Shown: positions 1-8,554, counted from the stretch's first letter. The stretch is 45,404 nucleotides of DNA from Candidatus Gastranaerophilales bacterium (GCA_944324385.1 CALUWD010000012.1:1-45404), one strand, 5' to 3'. A program made the numbers and translations. The notes: generated from the sequence alone by a model not told the origin.

Positions 1-1059
1 CACTTTGGGCTAACAGAGGGTAATGACTGGCAATTTATAAAATCGCAACAAAAAATTGTCTTTAAAAACGGTTCCAATATTCTTTTTCGGCATTTTGACG
101 AACCAAATAAACTAAAGTCGCTAAACCTTGGTTTTGCTGAAATTGAAGAAATGTCCGACATTCCTGAAGCAACGTTTAAAATGCTTTTAGGGCGTATGCG
201 CCAGAAAAAAAGAAAAAACTGGAAAGACTTTAAATACAGGATTTTTGGACACACAAACCCGCAGAGCAGGCGCGGCTGGATTTACAAAAATTTTGCAGAC
301 AGCAAAAAACCTAACTATCGCCTCGTTCTTGCACCATCTACAGAAAATATTTATCTGCCCAAAGACTTTTGTGAAAACTTAAAAAGCGCATATGATGAAA
401 GCTACTACAAAAGAAATGTCCTCGGTGAATTTGATGAGGATAACTGCCCGCTTGTAGTACCAAATTTCAGCAGTGAAAACATTGCAAAGGTAAATTATTT
501 AGATTACTGTGACTTGCACATTTCTTGCGACTTTAACGTTGATCCAATGTGTTGGATTTTGGCCCACATTGATAATCATAAAGTCTACTTTTTTGATGAA
601 ATTGTGCTAGAGAATACAACCACAACCCAAACTTGCGAAGAATTTGCCCGCAGATATCCTTATCACAAAGGCAAAATCATCATAAACGGCGACGCCTCAG
701 GCGATAATCGGACATGTGTCAGTGAATATACAAACTACATGCTCATTCGCAACTTTTTTGCACAAAAAATGAAAAGAAACGTCGAATTTCACCTAAGGCA
801 ATTTAATCCGCCAATTAAAAACAGAGTAGCGGCTTTTTGCTCTATGGTAAAGTCAATGGATGGACAGAGAAAAATTTTAATCGACCCTAAATGCGAAAAA
901 TTAATTTACAACATGAACAATTTAAAATACCGCGAAGGTGGCTCTAACATTGACATTCCAACGTATTGGGCAATTAAAAATAACAAAGAGCTAAAATTCC
1001 TCTCACACCCTTTTGATGCCGCAAGCTACCTTGTAGAGTATTATTTCCCAATTATTTAG
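1..1059 (+). CDS. Phage terminase large subunit, 5'-truncated by window edge
   Basis: The frame is open from base 1, so the gene begins before the window; the first in-frame ATG at 151 is internal. Terminase large subunits are ATPase-nucleases that translocate phage DNA into proheads. The visible part starts just before a Walker-B-like segment (GFAEIEEMSDIPE, about 130-170), followed by the C-terminal RNase-H-like nuclease domain. Candidate metal-binding acids lie in ISCDFNVDPM (near 530), IINGDASGDNR (near 690) and in DAASYLVEYYF at the C-terminus. The N-terminal Walker A is outside the window. No portal or capsid gene follows, which is unusual for an intact head module and suggests a prophage remnant or edge. 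The family call is firm; phage functionality is unknown. Confidence 0.85.
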   Translation, partial: HFGLTEGNDWQFIKSQQKIVFKNGSNILFRHFDEPNKLKSLNLGFAEIEEMSDIPEATFKMLLGRMRQKKRKNWKDFKYRIFGHTNPQSRRGWIYKNFADSKKPNYRLVLAPSTENIYLPKDFCENLKSAYDESYYKRNVLGEFDEDNCPLVVPNFSSENIAKVNYLDYCDLHISCDFNVDPMCWILAHIDNHKVYFFDEIVLENTTTTQTCEEFARRYPYHKGKIIINGDASGDNRTCVSEYTNYMLIRNFFAQKMKRNVEFHLRQFNPPIKNRVAAFCSMVKSMDGQRKILIDPKCEKLIYNMNNLKYREGGSNIDIPTYWAIKNNKELKFLSHPFDAASYLVEYYFPII

Positions 1060-1071
1060 AAAGGACAAAAA

Positions 1072-1314
1072 ATGAATATTGATAACTACCTTGAATTTGC
1101 ACCTATTTTAATAGTAATTATTATTTTTGCCGCACAAACGAGAATTTTTATAACTCCTGAGGCATTAGAGAAAAAACACAGAGAAATAATGAACGAATGC
1201 CAAGGACGTTTTGCTTCAATTATCTACATTAAAGAACTAAAAAACCAGTGGGGTGAAATAAAAGAGAAAATCGACAAAATTTATGATTATTTTCTGCAAA
1301 CCCATGGAGATTAA
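1072..1314 (+). CDS. Small membrane-anchored protein downstream of terminase, unknown function
   Basis: An 80-residue protein starts 12 nt after the terminase stop, with AGAAAGGA in front of its ATG. Residues about 10-22 form one hydrophobic segment (PILIVIIIFAAQ). The rest is charged and helical (EKKHREIMNE, KNQWGEIKEKIDKIYDY), so a single membrane anchor with a coiled-coil tail is likely. Position and same-strand spacing suggest co-transcription with the terminase gene, hence a phage-derived accessory protein. I do not recognise a family; a small phage membrane protein such as a spanin or holin accessory is possible but not supported by any motif. Confidence 0.6.
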   Translation: MNIDNYLEFAPILIVIIIFAAQTRIFITPEALEKKHREIMNECQGRFASIIYIKELKNQWGEIKEKIDKIYDYFLQTHGD

Positions 1315-1335
1315 AGGTTGCAGTGGACTTATAGA

Positions 1336-1776
1336 TTAATTTATTAACCTTAAAAATAACTCGGAATAGTTAAAATATTTCTCAAGAAACAGATGTGAAG
1401 AAACCACGCTCAACCACCCAAGGGGTGAAACAAAAAAGAGCCCCATCCAAAATAGGATTTTATGTAAAAGTTTATATTTATCAGGAATTTTATTAACCAA
1501 TTGAAACTCTGTTTTGTTCTTCTTTCTAATAAAAAATTCACCAAGAATAAGAGCAAAAAACACTGCACAGAGATGACAGACAAAATTAAGGTAAAGTACA
1601 CTTACCAAAACCGATAAATAACCCAGCATATCCCTATCATGGTGGTAACCTTCAAGATCTGCCCAGTCAAGCGGAGAGAACACAAACTCTACGCCTATGC
1701 AAAATAAAATACAAAGATACCCAAGTAATGAAAGGAGGTTAGAAGTTGTAAATTTAGTTAAGTTGTTTAATTTCAT
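1336..1776 (-). CDS. Tandem paralogous membrane protein, copy 4 (last in operon)
   Basis: A 146-residue hydrophobic protein of unknown function and the last transcribed of four paralogues. It has about three membrane segments (roughly residues 15-32, 52-83 and 108-128). Between the second and third lies a positively charged loop shared by all copies (FFIRKKNKTEFQLVNKIPDK). The C-terminus has the shared YFNYSELFLRLI motif. Its start overlaps the stop of the preceding copy in an ATGA arrangement, so translational coupling is likely. Around the third membrane segment it resembles the first-transcribed copy (YKLLHKILFW) more than its neighbours, suggesting gene conversion. No terminator is evident after its stop. 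Confidence 0.7.
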   Translation of the reverse strand: MKLNNLTKFTTSNLLSLLGYLCILFCIGVEFVFSPLDWADLEGYHHDRDMLGYLSVLVSVLYLNFVCHLCAVFFALILGEFFIRKKNKTEFQLVNKIPDKYKLLHKILFWMGLFFVSPLGWLSVVSSHLFLEKYFNYSELFLRLIN

Positions 1777-2219
1777 AGTTTGTCTATCAGCCTTATAAAT
1801 AGTTCCGAGTAGTTGAAATATTTTTCAAGAAGCAAATGTATGAAAAACATACTCAAAGGACCAAGGGGTGAAACAAAAAAGAGCCCTAACCAAAACAAAA
1901 TTTTATACAAAGGTTTATATTTATCAGGAATTTTATTAACCAGTTGAAACTCTGTTTTGTTTTTCTTTCTTATAAAAAATTCAATAAGAATGAGAGCAAA
2001 AAACACAGCGCAGATAAAGCATGCAAGCATAAAGTACAGCGCGCTTGTGGCACTTGAAACAAAACCCAGCATATCCCTGTCGTAGTTGTAACCTTCAAGA
2101 TCTGCCCAGTCAAGCGGGAAAAATATAAATCTTATGTATAAAAAACACAAAATACCCGGATATCCAAGTAATGAAAGGAGGTTAGAAGTTGTAAGTTTAG
2201 TTAAATTGTTTAATTTCAT
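1773..2219 (-). CDS. Tandem paralogous membrane protein, copy 3
   Basis: A 148-residue paralogue with the array's layout: an N-terminal MKLNNLTKLTTSNLLSLLGY block, a variable first membrane segment, the SPLDWADLEGY-like loop (here FPLDWADLEGY), a second hydrophobic stretch, the basic FFIRKKNKTEF loop, and a final membrane segment with YFNYSELF. The middle part (DMLGFVSSATSALYFMLAC) is identical to copy 2, so these two are the closest pair. It overlaps both neighbours by four bases (ATGA). The function is unknown; the family is defined here only by internal similarity. Confidence 0.7.
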   Translation of the reverse strand: MKLNNLTKLTTSNLLSLLGYPGILCFLYIRFIFFPLDWADLEGYNYDRDMLGFVSSATSALYFMLACFICAVFFALILIEFFIRKKNKTEFQLVNKIPDKYKPLYKILFWLGLFFVSPLGPLSMFFIHLLLEKYFNYSELFIRLIDKL

Positions 2220-2662
2220 AGTTTATCTATTAACCTTAAAAATAACTCGGAATAGTTAAAATATTTCTCAAGAAACAAGTACGAGAAAAACATACTCAAA
2301 GGACCAAGGGGTGAAACAAAAAAGAGCCCTAACCAAAACAAAATTTTATACAAAGGTTTAAATTTATCAGGAATTTTATTAACCAGTTGAAACTCTGTTT
2401 TGTTTTTCTTTCTAATAAAAAATTCAATAAGAATGAGAACAAAAAACACAGCACAGATAAAGCATGCAAGCATAAAGTACAGCGCGCTTGTGGCACTTGA
2501 AACAAAACCCAGCATATCCCTGTCGTAGTGGTAGCCTTCAAGATCTGCCCAGTCAAGTGGAGAAAATATAAACTCGTTATAAAGCGACAGTAAAATGCAA
2601 GGATACCCAAGCAATGAAAGGAGGTTAGAAGTTGTAAATTTAGTTAAATTGTTTAATTTCAT
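2216..2662 (-). CDS. Tandem paralogous membrane protein, copy 2
   Basis: A 148-residue member of the four-gene array, nearly identical to copy 3 from about residue 50 onward (both contain KILFWLGLFFVSPLGPLSMF). Divergence is concentrated in the first membrane segment (residues 20-32) and near the end of the third. Start and stop both overlap neighbours by four bases. The conserved cytoplasm-like basic loop (RKKNKTEFQLVNKIPDK) and the variable membrane and loop regions suggest a common partner for the loop with diversified membrane faces; that is inference only. No catalytic motif is visible. Confidence 0.7.
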   Translation of the reverse strand: MKLNNLTKFTTSNLLSLLGYPCILLSLYNEFIFSPLDWADLEGYHYDRDMLGFVSSATSALYFMLACFICAVFFVLILIEFFIRKKNKTEFQLVNKIPDKFKPLYKILFWLGLFFVSPLGPLSMFFSYLFLEKYFNYSELFLRLIDKL

Positions 2663-3102
2663 AGTTTGTTTATTAACCTTAAAAATATCTCGGAATAGTT
2701 GAAATATTCATCAGTTTTTAGTCTAACAAAAATGATTGCGAACATACCAAAAGGCGAAACAAAAAAGAGCCCTATCCAAAATAGGATTTTATGTAAAAGC
2801 TTATATTTATCAGGAATTTTATTAACCAGTTGAAACTCTGTTTTGTTTTTCTTTCTAATAAAAAATTCAATAAGAATGAGAACAAAAAACACAGCACAGA
2901 GAAAACAGGTAAATAAAAAATAAATACCAAACCAGCAAGAAGTATTATACCCAGCCATTTCAGGATGAATACCCCATTCAGGATCAACACTGTCAATTAC
3001 TGCAAATATAAAAGCAAGATACATGCAGCACAACATACAAAGATACCCAAGTAATGAAAGGAGGTTAGAAGTTGTAAGCTTAGTTAAATTGTTTAATTTC
3101 AT
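2659..3102 (-). CDS. Tandem paralogous membrane protein, copy 1 (first in operon)
   Basis: First transcribed gene of the array. The reading frame extends six codons further upstream, but the ATG at 3102 gives the same MKLNNLTKL start as the other copies, so I choose it (147 residues). It is the most divergent copy: the usual PLDWADLEGY loop is replaced by a stretch around VIDSVDPEWGIHPEMAGYN, and the third membrane segment reads GMFAIIFVRLKTDEYF. The basic loop and YFNYSEIFLRLI end are retained. Upstream on the minus strand lies TTATAC, which could be a -10 close to the start; no Shine-Dalgarno is obvious. Confidence 0.68.
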   Translation of the reverse strand: MKLNNLTKLTTSNLLSLLGYLCMLCCMYLAFIFAVIDSVDPEWGIHPEMAGYNTSCWFGIYFLFTCFLCAVFFVLILIEFFIRKKNKTEFQLVNKIPDKYKLLHKILFWIGLFFVSPFGMFAIIFVRLKTDEYFNYSEIFLRLINKL

Positions 3103-3150
3103 AAGGCAAGTATAACACAATTTTTTTTAGAAAGGAAAAATATGGCAAAC

Positions 3151-3177
3151 AAAAAAGCCCTGAAATTCAGGGCTTTT
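3151..3177 (-). terminator. Rho-independent terminator of tpsB
   Basis: Inverted repeat with arms at 3153-3164 and 3166-3177 (core GCCCTGAA / TTCAGGGC). The A run at 3151-3156 reads as a U tract on the minus strand. It lies just past the tpsB stop at 3194. The CCCTGAA/TTCAGGG arms are the same as those of the palindrome at 45169-45189, which may be chance. Confidence 0.8.
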
Positions 3178-3193
3178 AAACTTTATTTTCAAA

Positions 3194-4978
3194 CTACAGG
3201 ATGTTTGATGTAATTGTGAAGTGAACGCGGCAATTTGATGCGCCTTCAGGCTTATCGCCAATAGGAATACCAATGTAGACGTTACCTGATAAGTATCTTG
3301 TAAGTCTGACGATTAAACCACCGCCCACGCTCATTACGTAATTAGGGCCATACGTGCCTGTGCCGACATTGCCAAACCAACCTGCATCATAGAATGCTGC
3401 CCACTGAATAGAATCATCAATAAATTGAAGTTTTTCAGGTAAAATTCTATTCAAGAAAGGTATATGAGACCTTAATTCTAACGACGCTGTTACACCATAG
3501 TCACTAAGCAAGAAACCTTCTTCATAACCACGTACAGATGAAATACCGCCGAATTGCATTTTTTCAGATGCATACAAACCATGGCTTGCCCATTGACCGC
3601 CGGCTTGAATAATTGCCATAGATCTCATAGGTAAGATTTGCAACCTTGCTAAGTTTGCGTTAACTTTTACGTATTTATTTGTCGGCAACCATCTTTCATG
3701 ATAACCGTCGAACTCATCAGACGCATTCATAATAGGCAGACCAACGCTTGCGCCGACATTACCAAACCATTTACCATAAAAGTCGTCTTTAATATTGGTT
3801 AAGTTAACCCTTAAAGCACGAGTTTTGTAAGCACCACCGGGGAGAACGAGTTTTTGCTCACCGATTGTAGATTTTGTATTTCTTATATCTAAAGAAACAT
3901 CACCGTATAATTTATAGTTTTCGGTTTTTACCAATCTTCTTGAAAGACCTACGAAGAAATTGTGTGAATGACCTTTAATATCAAGATCTTTCCATTCTTC
4001 ACCCATGGTCAATCCGCTGTAGCTGTAGCCTAAGTTCAATTTTGTTTCATGACGTCCGATAGGTACAGAATAGAAAATACCTTGGCTCACTGAACGCCTT
4101 GCCAGAGCTGTTGTTGACAATAATTTGTCACCCCAGCCGGTTAAGTTGTACATACCTGCAAAGAATACCGCACGGTTTAGACCGATAGCGTCACGGCCTT
4201 GGTTATCAAAACGAAAGTCAAAGTCAATTGGAAATCTGTCTTTCATTTGCAAGGTTAAATCTGTGTATTGCGCAGATTCTTCATTATCTTGCATAGAAAC
4301 TTGACCCTTCATATACCCTGAAGCGTTCATTTCTCTCAAGGTTTCTTGGATATCACGAACGTTCAAAACATTTTCAGGTTCAATATTTTTATCTTTTAAA
4401 TAAGTAGCACGAACAAATTTGTCCCTTGCCCACTTATTACCTTCAATTTCAACTTTACCGTATTTACCTTCCATAACGACAATTTCAACGTTACCGTCTT
4501 GAACTTTTTGCGGTGGAAGATAAGCTATTGTTGAAATGTAGCCGTTTTGTTGGTAATACTCTGTTACCATATTTGCCATGGTAATAAGGTCATTAATAGT
4601 AACTTCATTACCAATTCTTTCGCAAATTAAATCCATCAATTGTTCTTCGGTAAAGCGAGTGTTACCTGTAAATTTTATTGAATTAAGTTTAAAACTTACT
4701 TCTTTATTAGGAAGCTGATCAACCTGCTCCCTCATTTTTTTGTCCATTTCAATAACTTCACGTCCGCGTTCATGTTCTTCCATGTTTTCACGCGTTCTAC
4801 GTTCATATTCCTTTAATTGAATTAAGTTTGTCTGGTCGACAACACCAGGGTCAAAACTACCACCTATGGGGTTTCCTTCAAACGGGACAGATGAAACAGC
4901 GAATGCAGCTGTGCTTGATAACAGAAAACACATTGCAAAAGATAATATTCCCGACTTTTTAAATTTAAAACTGCGCAT
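3194..4978 (-). CDS. Two-partner secretion outer-membrane transporter TpsB (ShlB/FhaC family)
   Basis: TpsB proteins are 16-strand outer-membrane barrels of the Omp85 superfamily that secrete a dedicated TpsA partner. This 594-residue protein has a signal peptide (residues 1-27, ending STAAFA), a charged helix and linker (about 45-85), POTRA-type domains (about 93-245, including SFKLNSIKFTGNTRFTEEQL), and a C-terminal barrel. The barrel holds the hallmark VRGY motif (GGISSVRGYEEGF, near residue 480). The C-terminus ends in a hydrophobic strand (VHFTITSNIL). AAAAGGAATTT before the ATG supports the start. It diverges from tpsA 391 bp away, which names its substrate. Length and domain order are normal for the family. 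Confidence 0.93.
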   Translation of the reverse strand: MRSFKFKKSGILSFAMCFLLSSTAAFAVSSVPFEGNPIGGSFDPGVVDQTNLIQLKEYERRTRENMEEHERGREVIEMDKKMREQVDQLPNKEVSFKLNSIKFTGNTRFTEEQLMDLICERIGNEVTINDLITMANMVTEYYQQNGYISTIAYLPPQKVQDGNVEIVVMEGKYGKVEIEGNKWARDKFVRATYLKDKNIEPENVLNVRDIQETLREMNASGYMKGQVSMQDNEESAQYTDLTLQMKDRFPIDFDFRFDNQGRDAIGLNRAVFFAGMYNLTGWGDKLLSTTALARRSVSQGIFYSVPIGRHETKLNLGYSYSGLTMGEEWKDLDIKGHSHNFFVGLSRRLVKTENYKLYGDVSLDIRNTKSTIGEQKLVLPGGAYKTRALRVNLTNIKDDFYGKWFGNVGASVGLPIMNASDEFDGYHERWLPTNKYVKVNANLARLQILPMRSMAIIQAGGQWASHGLYASEKMQFGGISSVRGYEEGFLLSDYGVTASLELRSHIPFLNRILPEKLQFIDDSIQWAAFYDAGWFGNVGTGTYGPNYVMSVGGGLIVRLTRYLSGNVYIGIPIGDKPEGASNCRVHFTITSNIL

Positions 4979-5369
4979 TTAAATTCCTTTTCATACTTTT
5001 TTGTTGTAATAAGCCAATTATTACATTTCAATAATAATATATAATGGCGATGTCAACAATAAATCATATTAATGATTTATTTTGGTGAGTATTTTCTAAC
5101 ATATTTTAAAAACATTCCTTTTTCAACATTTTAATTTTAATAAAATACGTGAAAAAAATAATTTGCTAGTAGCAATTTATTTTTTTTATATTATAATCAA
5201 CAATACTCATACGGAATGGCATGAATTAACAAAAAAAGGAAATGGTAAAGATTTGTAAATTTTATTAACATTTTTTGATATTAGTGCAATTTTTTATCTT
5301 TAGAAGTTTTTATATAAGTAATCGGAATATTATATAAGAAGTATATATTTATAGAAGAAAGGAAACATA
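4979..5369. other. Divergent tpsB-tpsA intergenic region (391 bp)
   Basis: Very AT-rich, with no gene. It must hold both tps promoters. On the plus side there are several TATA-like hexamers (TATAAT at 5192-5197, TATTAT at 5328-5333), but none has a convincing -35, so I do not assign the tpsA promoter. TTGCT-AGT-AGCAA at 5163-5175 is a small inverted repeat that could be an operator. AGAAAGGAAACAT directly before 5370 is a strong ribosome site. Confidence 0.6.
5003..5031 (-). promoter_or_regulatory. Candidate tpsB promoter
   Basis: On the minus strand TTGAAA (5026-5031) is followed after 17 nt by TACAAC (5003-5008). This would start transcription about 18 nt before the ATG and leave room for the AAAAGGA ribosome site. 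A perfect TTGACA further up (5051-5056) lacks a good -10 at the right distance. Confidence 0.4.
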
Positions 5370-8300
5370 ATGAAACTTAAGCACAAAAAATTAGCTTCAG
5401 CGTTAGTTTTACTAAGCTTTTTAAGTTACATGCCACTATCAAGCACTATGGCTTTTGCTCTTGATGCAGGTACATTACCTGATTTAAACAACTCTATTAA
5501 CGGCTCTGTTTCAACAAGCGGCAACAGAATGGATGTTGTAGTTAACGGCGGTGCAGGCGCTATTGGTCAATTCGATTGGAATTCATTCAATGTAGGCGCA
5601 AATGGACATGTTAACTTTGGTTTTACAAACAACTCTCAAACATCACTAAACCGTGTACTTGCTTCAGGCGGTTTATCTCAAATTTATGGTAAATTAACAA
5701 ACTCTTGCGCAGGCGCAGATTGCTCAAGCTATATGGGCACAGGCAAAGTTATCCTTATCAACCCAAATGGTATTATGTTCGGTAACGGTTCAGAAGTTAA
5801 CTTAAACTCATTTACTGCAACAACTTTTGACCTTAAAGGCGCTAAAAATATTAAAGATATGACTCCTGAAGAACTTGCAGCATACAAAAACCAAATCAAT
5901 GTCCAAACAAACGGACTTCCAGCTGATATGGTTACAAATGCTCAATTCATCAGAAACGGTGTTTTAACTACAAAAGACGGCGCAGCAGTTACACTTGATG
6001 GCACAAACTTTGATATTAATAAATCTTTAGGCATAGCAGCAGACAACGTTGTAGTTTACAAAGATTCTTTAATCAAAACAAGTATCAACCCTAACTATGG
6101 CGGCGGTCAAAACCCTGCAAACCATGACCAAACATTCTCTAACGTAAGAATCGTTACAGGTGATGGTGTTAACTTCAATTATGAATTAAACGGATACATT
6201 AAAAGCCACAAAGCAAACGAAAGCAACAGCTTACAAAATAACATTAAAATTGCTGATTCAACAATTGAATCAGGTGCAGTTTATGTAGAAAACGCAAGCA
6301 AAGTTGCTGATTCTGACATCAACATTAAAAACTCTGTTGTTAAAGGTTACAAACTTGTAAAAGGTGACTACGGTGACATCATTATCAAAGGTCTAAATGA
6401 TGTTAATATCGAAGGTTCTCACCTTGAAACACAAAATACTCACAGAGAAGGCAACCCTGACATTAACACATACAACCAAAACGGTGGCAGAATTGCAATT
6501 ACAGCTGGTAAAAATGTTAATATGACAGATACAAAAGTTGCAACTGCATTTTCAGGCAAAAATTATAACAGCTCAGGTGTTAGAGGCTCTAACGCTGGTG
6601 ATATTTCAATCAAAGCTGAAAACAACAATGTAAATCTTGAAAATACAAACCTACATGCTAAAGGCAACTTGACAATTGATGCAAACAACGGTTCAATCAA
6701 AGCTACAGATTCAGTTCTAAGAGCAAGAAACTACTCAAGCAAAGATCCTAATGCTGAAAACTTAGCTAAGAAAATTGTTTTAAATGCTAAAGACAACATC
6801 ACTTTAGACAAAACATATTCTGAATCAACTGATTACACAACTCTTAAAGCTGACAGCGTTGATGTTAAAAACGGTAGCACAATGCATTCAAATAAAAACA
6901 TCAACTTGTTTGGCAAAGACACAACAATCGCTGATTCTACATTGCAATACAAAGGTTTACTAAACTTTGTTGAAGACGAAAGCATACTAAATAACGTTAC
7001 AATTTCAGGCACAACAGGCTTCAACAACTACACAAATGATTTAAACCTTACTACAAACGGTAACTTAACAATTGACAATAACAGCCTTGTAAAAAGAGGT
7101 TTCAGCGCAATCCCTGATGATGATACACTAGATATGAACGTAACATTAAAAGATTACGGCAACCATGACTCAATTGCTCTTGAATCTACAAAAGGCAAAG
7201 TTACAATCAAAAACAACTCTGATATCAAAACAAACACAGGCGACATTTCAGTTAAAGCACTTGATTCAACAAACGGCGAAGTATTTGTTCAAAACTCTAA
7301 ACTTGTAGCAGCAGGTAATGTAGACATCAAACAAGCTTTAACTCACAACGCTGGTACTCACATCACAAAAGATTCAACTCTAAGTGGTAAAAACATTAAA
7401 ATCACAACTACAAACTCTGATGCTGATATCAATGCAGACCTTGCAAACTTTGCAAACCTAAACTACAGCGAACGTTTAGTTCTTAATGCAGGCAGAGATA
7501 ACAATGTAACAGGTACAGGCGACTTAAACGCTACAAGAGTTGACTTCAATGCAAACAGAAACAACAACTTAAATATCACAGGTAACATCACAACAGATGA
7601 TACAACATTCAACGGTCACGTTAATAACATAACAGCTACAAAAAATGTAACTCTTAAAAACACAACTCTTAAAGCAAAAGATTCATCTGCTCCTGAAAAT
7701 ACAAAAACAATTGTTAACGCAGGCAAAAACTTCACAACAGATGGTACAGTACTAAAAGTAAACGGCACAAAATTAATCGCAAATGCTGATAAAGATACAA
7801 ACATCGTTGTAAGCGGTGTTAACAACAAAAAAGCAGGTATCGAAATCAACGCTAAATACAACAGCGACGAACTTTCAAACAAAACAGTAACAGTTAACGC
7901 AGCTGACAATACTTTAGCAATCTCTAAAATCAAAGCAGGTAACTTGAACCTTGACGCTAACGATACATTCCTTGCAGCACTTACTAACTTAACAACTTCT
8001 GACTTAGAAGGTGTTGACAAAGATGCAACAGGCAGAGCATACATCGAAGTTGCTAACTGGGGACAATTCAACCTAGACCCAATGGATGGAATTGAATACA
8101 CTAACCCTGATACATTCACTTACACTGATCACTTCGTACCTGGTAAATACCAACCTGAAGCAGGTGAAGCAATCGATACATACAAAAAACACTTCATCGA
8201 ATTTGATTCAAACGGTGTAATGGAAAAATTCCTTCTAGTTTACGAAAAACCTGTCGAAGGTTGCGCTCCTGAACCACCTATCGAAGGTCCTACAGACAAC

Positions 8301-8507
8301 TTCAATCCTGATATGTCAACCCCAAGCGGCGAAACATTAATCAACCAACTACGCTTACCACGTCAATTAGAACCAACTTCAAGAGTAGCTCCAATCGACA
8401 ACAACACAACAGACCCAACATCAGGTATCGTAAATGCAGCAGCAAGAATTGAAGTTGATGACAACGCAACAACAACTAAAAAGCAAGAAGAAGAATTTGA
8501 AATATAA
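5370..8507 (+). CDS. Two-partner secretion exoprotein TpsA (filamentous haemagglutinin-like)
   Basis: A 1045-residue secreted adhesin-like protein and the partner of the divergent TpsB. It has an N-terminal signal peptide (residues 1-30, ending STMAFA). The TPS domain (about 35-280) carries the conserved NPNGIMFGNG motif near residue 131, needed for recognition by TpsB POTRA domains in this family. The rest is a long, Asn/Thr/Lys-rich series of short beta-strand repeats (e.g. NGNLTIDNNS, AGNVDIKQA) typical of a right-handed beta-helix. The C-terminal about 150 residues change character: PEPPIEGP and LRLPRQLEP, then an acidic end (KKQEEEFEI). Only a few cysteines are seen (CAGADC near 115, EGCAPEPP near 968). 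No toxin domain is visible, so adhesin rather than contact-dependent toxin is the likelier role. Confidence 0.92.
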   Translation: MKLKHKKLASALVLLSFLSYMPLSSTMAFALDAGTLPDLNNSINGSVSTSGNRMDVVVNGGAGAIGQFDWNSFNVGANGHVNFGFTNNSQTSLNRVLASGGLSQIYGKLTNSCAGADCSSYMGTGKVILINPNGIMFGNGSEVNLNSFTATTFDLKGAKNIKDMTPEELAAYKNQINVQTNGLPADMVTNAQFIRNGVLTTKDGAAVTLDGTNFDINKSLGIAADNVVVYKDSLIKTSINPNYGGGQNPANHDQTFSNVRIVTGDGVNFNYELNGYIKSHKANESNSLQNNIKIADSTIESGAVYVENASKVADSDINIKNSVVKGYKLVKGDYGDIIIKGLNDVNIEGSHLETQNTHREGNPDINTYNQNGGRIAITAGKNVNMTDTKVATAFSGKNYNSSGVRGSNAGDISIKAENNNVNLENTNLHAKGNLTIDANNGSIKATDSVLRARNYSSKDPNAENLAKKIVLNAKDNITLDKTYSESTDYTTLKADSVDVKNGSTMHSNKNINLFGKDTTIADSTLQYKGLLNFVEDESILNNVTISGTTGFNNYTNDLNLTTNGNLTIDNNSLVKRGFSAIPDDDTLDMNVTLKDYGNHDSIALESTKGKVTIKNNSDIKTNTGDISVKALDSTNGEVFVQNSKLVAAGNVDIKQALTHNAGTHITKDSTLSGKNIKITTTNSDADINADLANFANLNYSERLVLNAGRDNNVTGTGDLNATRVDFNANRNNNLNITGNITTDDTTFNGHVNNITATKNVTLKNTTLKAKDSSAPENTKTIVNAGKNFTTDGTVLKVNGTKLIANADKDTNIVVSGVNNKKAGIEINAKYNSDELSNKTVTVNAADNTLAISKIKAGNLNLDANDTFLAALTNLTTSDLEGVDKDATGRAYIEVANWGQFNLDPMDGIEYTNPDTFTYTDHFVPGKYQPEAGEAIDTYKKHFIEFDSNGVMEKFLLVYEKPVEGCAPEPPIEGPTDNFNPDMSTPSGETLINQLRLPRQLEPTSRVAPIDNNTTDPTSGIVNAAARIEVDDNATTTKKQEEEFEI

Positions 8508-8520
8508 TTCATAAAAAAAT

Positions 8521-8554
8521 AAAAAACACCCTCCCTAAAAAGAGGGTGTTTTTG
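8521..8554 (+). terminator. Rho-independent terminator of tpsA
   Basis: Stem arms AAAAACACCCTC (8522-8533) and GAGGGTGTTTTT (8542-8553) with an 8-nt loop and a terminal T run, placed 14 nt after the tpsA stop. Confidence 0.9.

Larger units (their letters stand above)
1336..3102 (-). repeat. Four-copy tandem gene duplication (about 443-bp period)
   Basis: Four head-to-tail copies with starts at 3102, 2662, 2219 and 1776, i.e. spacings of 440, 443 and 443 bp. Long nearly identical DNA blocks recur at the same place in each unit, for example around 1720-1776, 2165-2219, 2605-2662 and 3045-3102 (the N-terminal coding block), and at the basic-loop coding block. The similarity is mosaic: copies 1 and 4 share one version of the segment before the third membrane helix, copies 2 and 3 another. 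This points to duplication followed by conversion or selection on particular segments. Confidence 0.85.

Noticed and set aside
1410-2996. Conserved second-frame open stretches inside the paralogue array
   Set aside because: They recur only because the underlying DNA is duplicated; they lack ribosome sites and lie entirely within the main frames.
3142-3213. A 23-codon frame starting MANKKALKFRAF behind a good AAAGGA ribosome site
   Set aside because: It runs through the tpsB terminator hairpin and into the tpsB 3' end on the other strand. It may be a leftover 5' end of a lost gene, but there is no evidence that it encodes a functional product.
5051-5056. Perfect TTGACA on the minus strand as the tpsB -35
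   Set aside because: At 16-18 nt spacing the -10 is poor (TATTGA-like); the TTGAAA-17-TACAAC pair closer to the gene is better.
5163-5175. TTGCT-AGT-AGCAA inverted repeat as a regulator operator
   Set aside because: Short, single and in very AT-rich DNA; noted in the intergenic entry but not strong enough for its own call.
7616-8119. Long reverse-strand frame inside tpsA (similar ones at 6833-7027 and 8363-8575)
   Set aside because: It arises from the repetitive composition of tpsA and has no start signals; the plus-strand TpsA frame explains the region.
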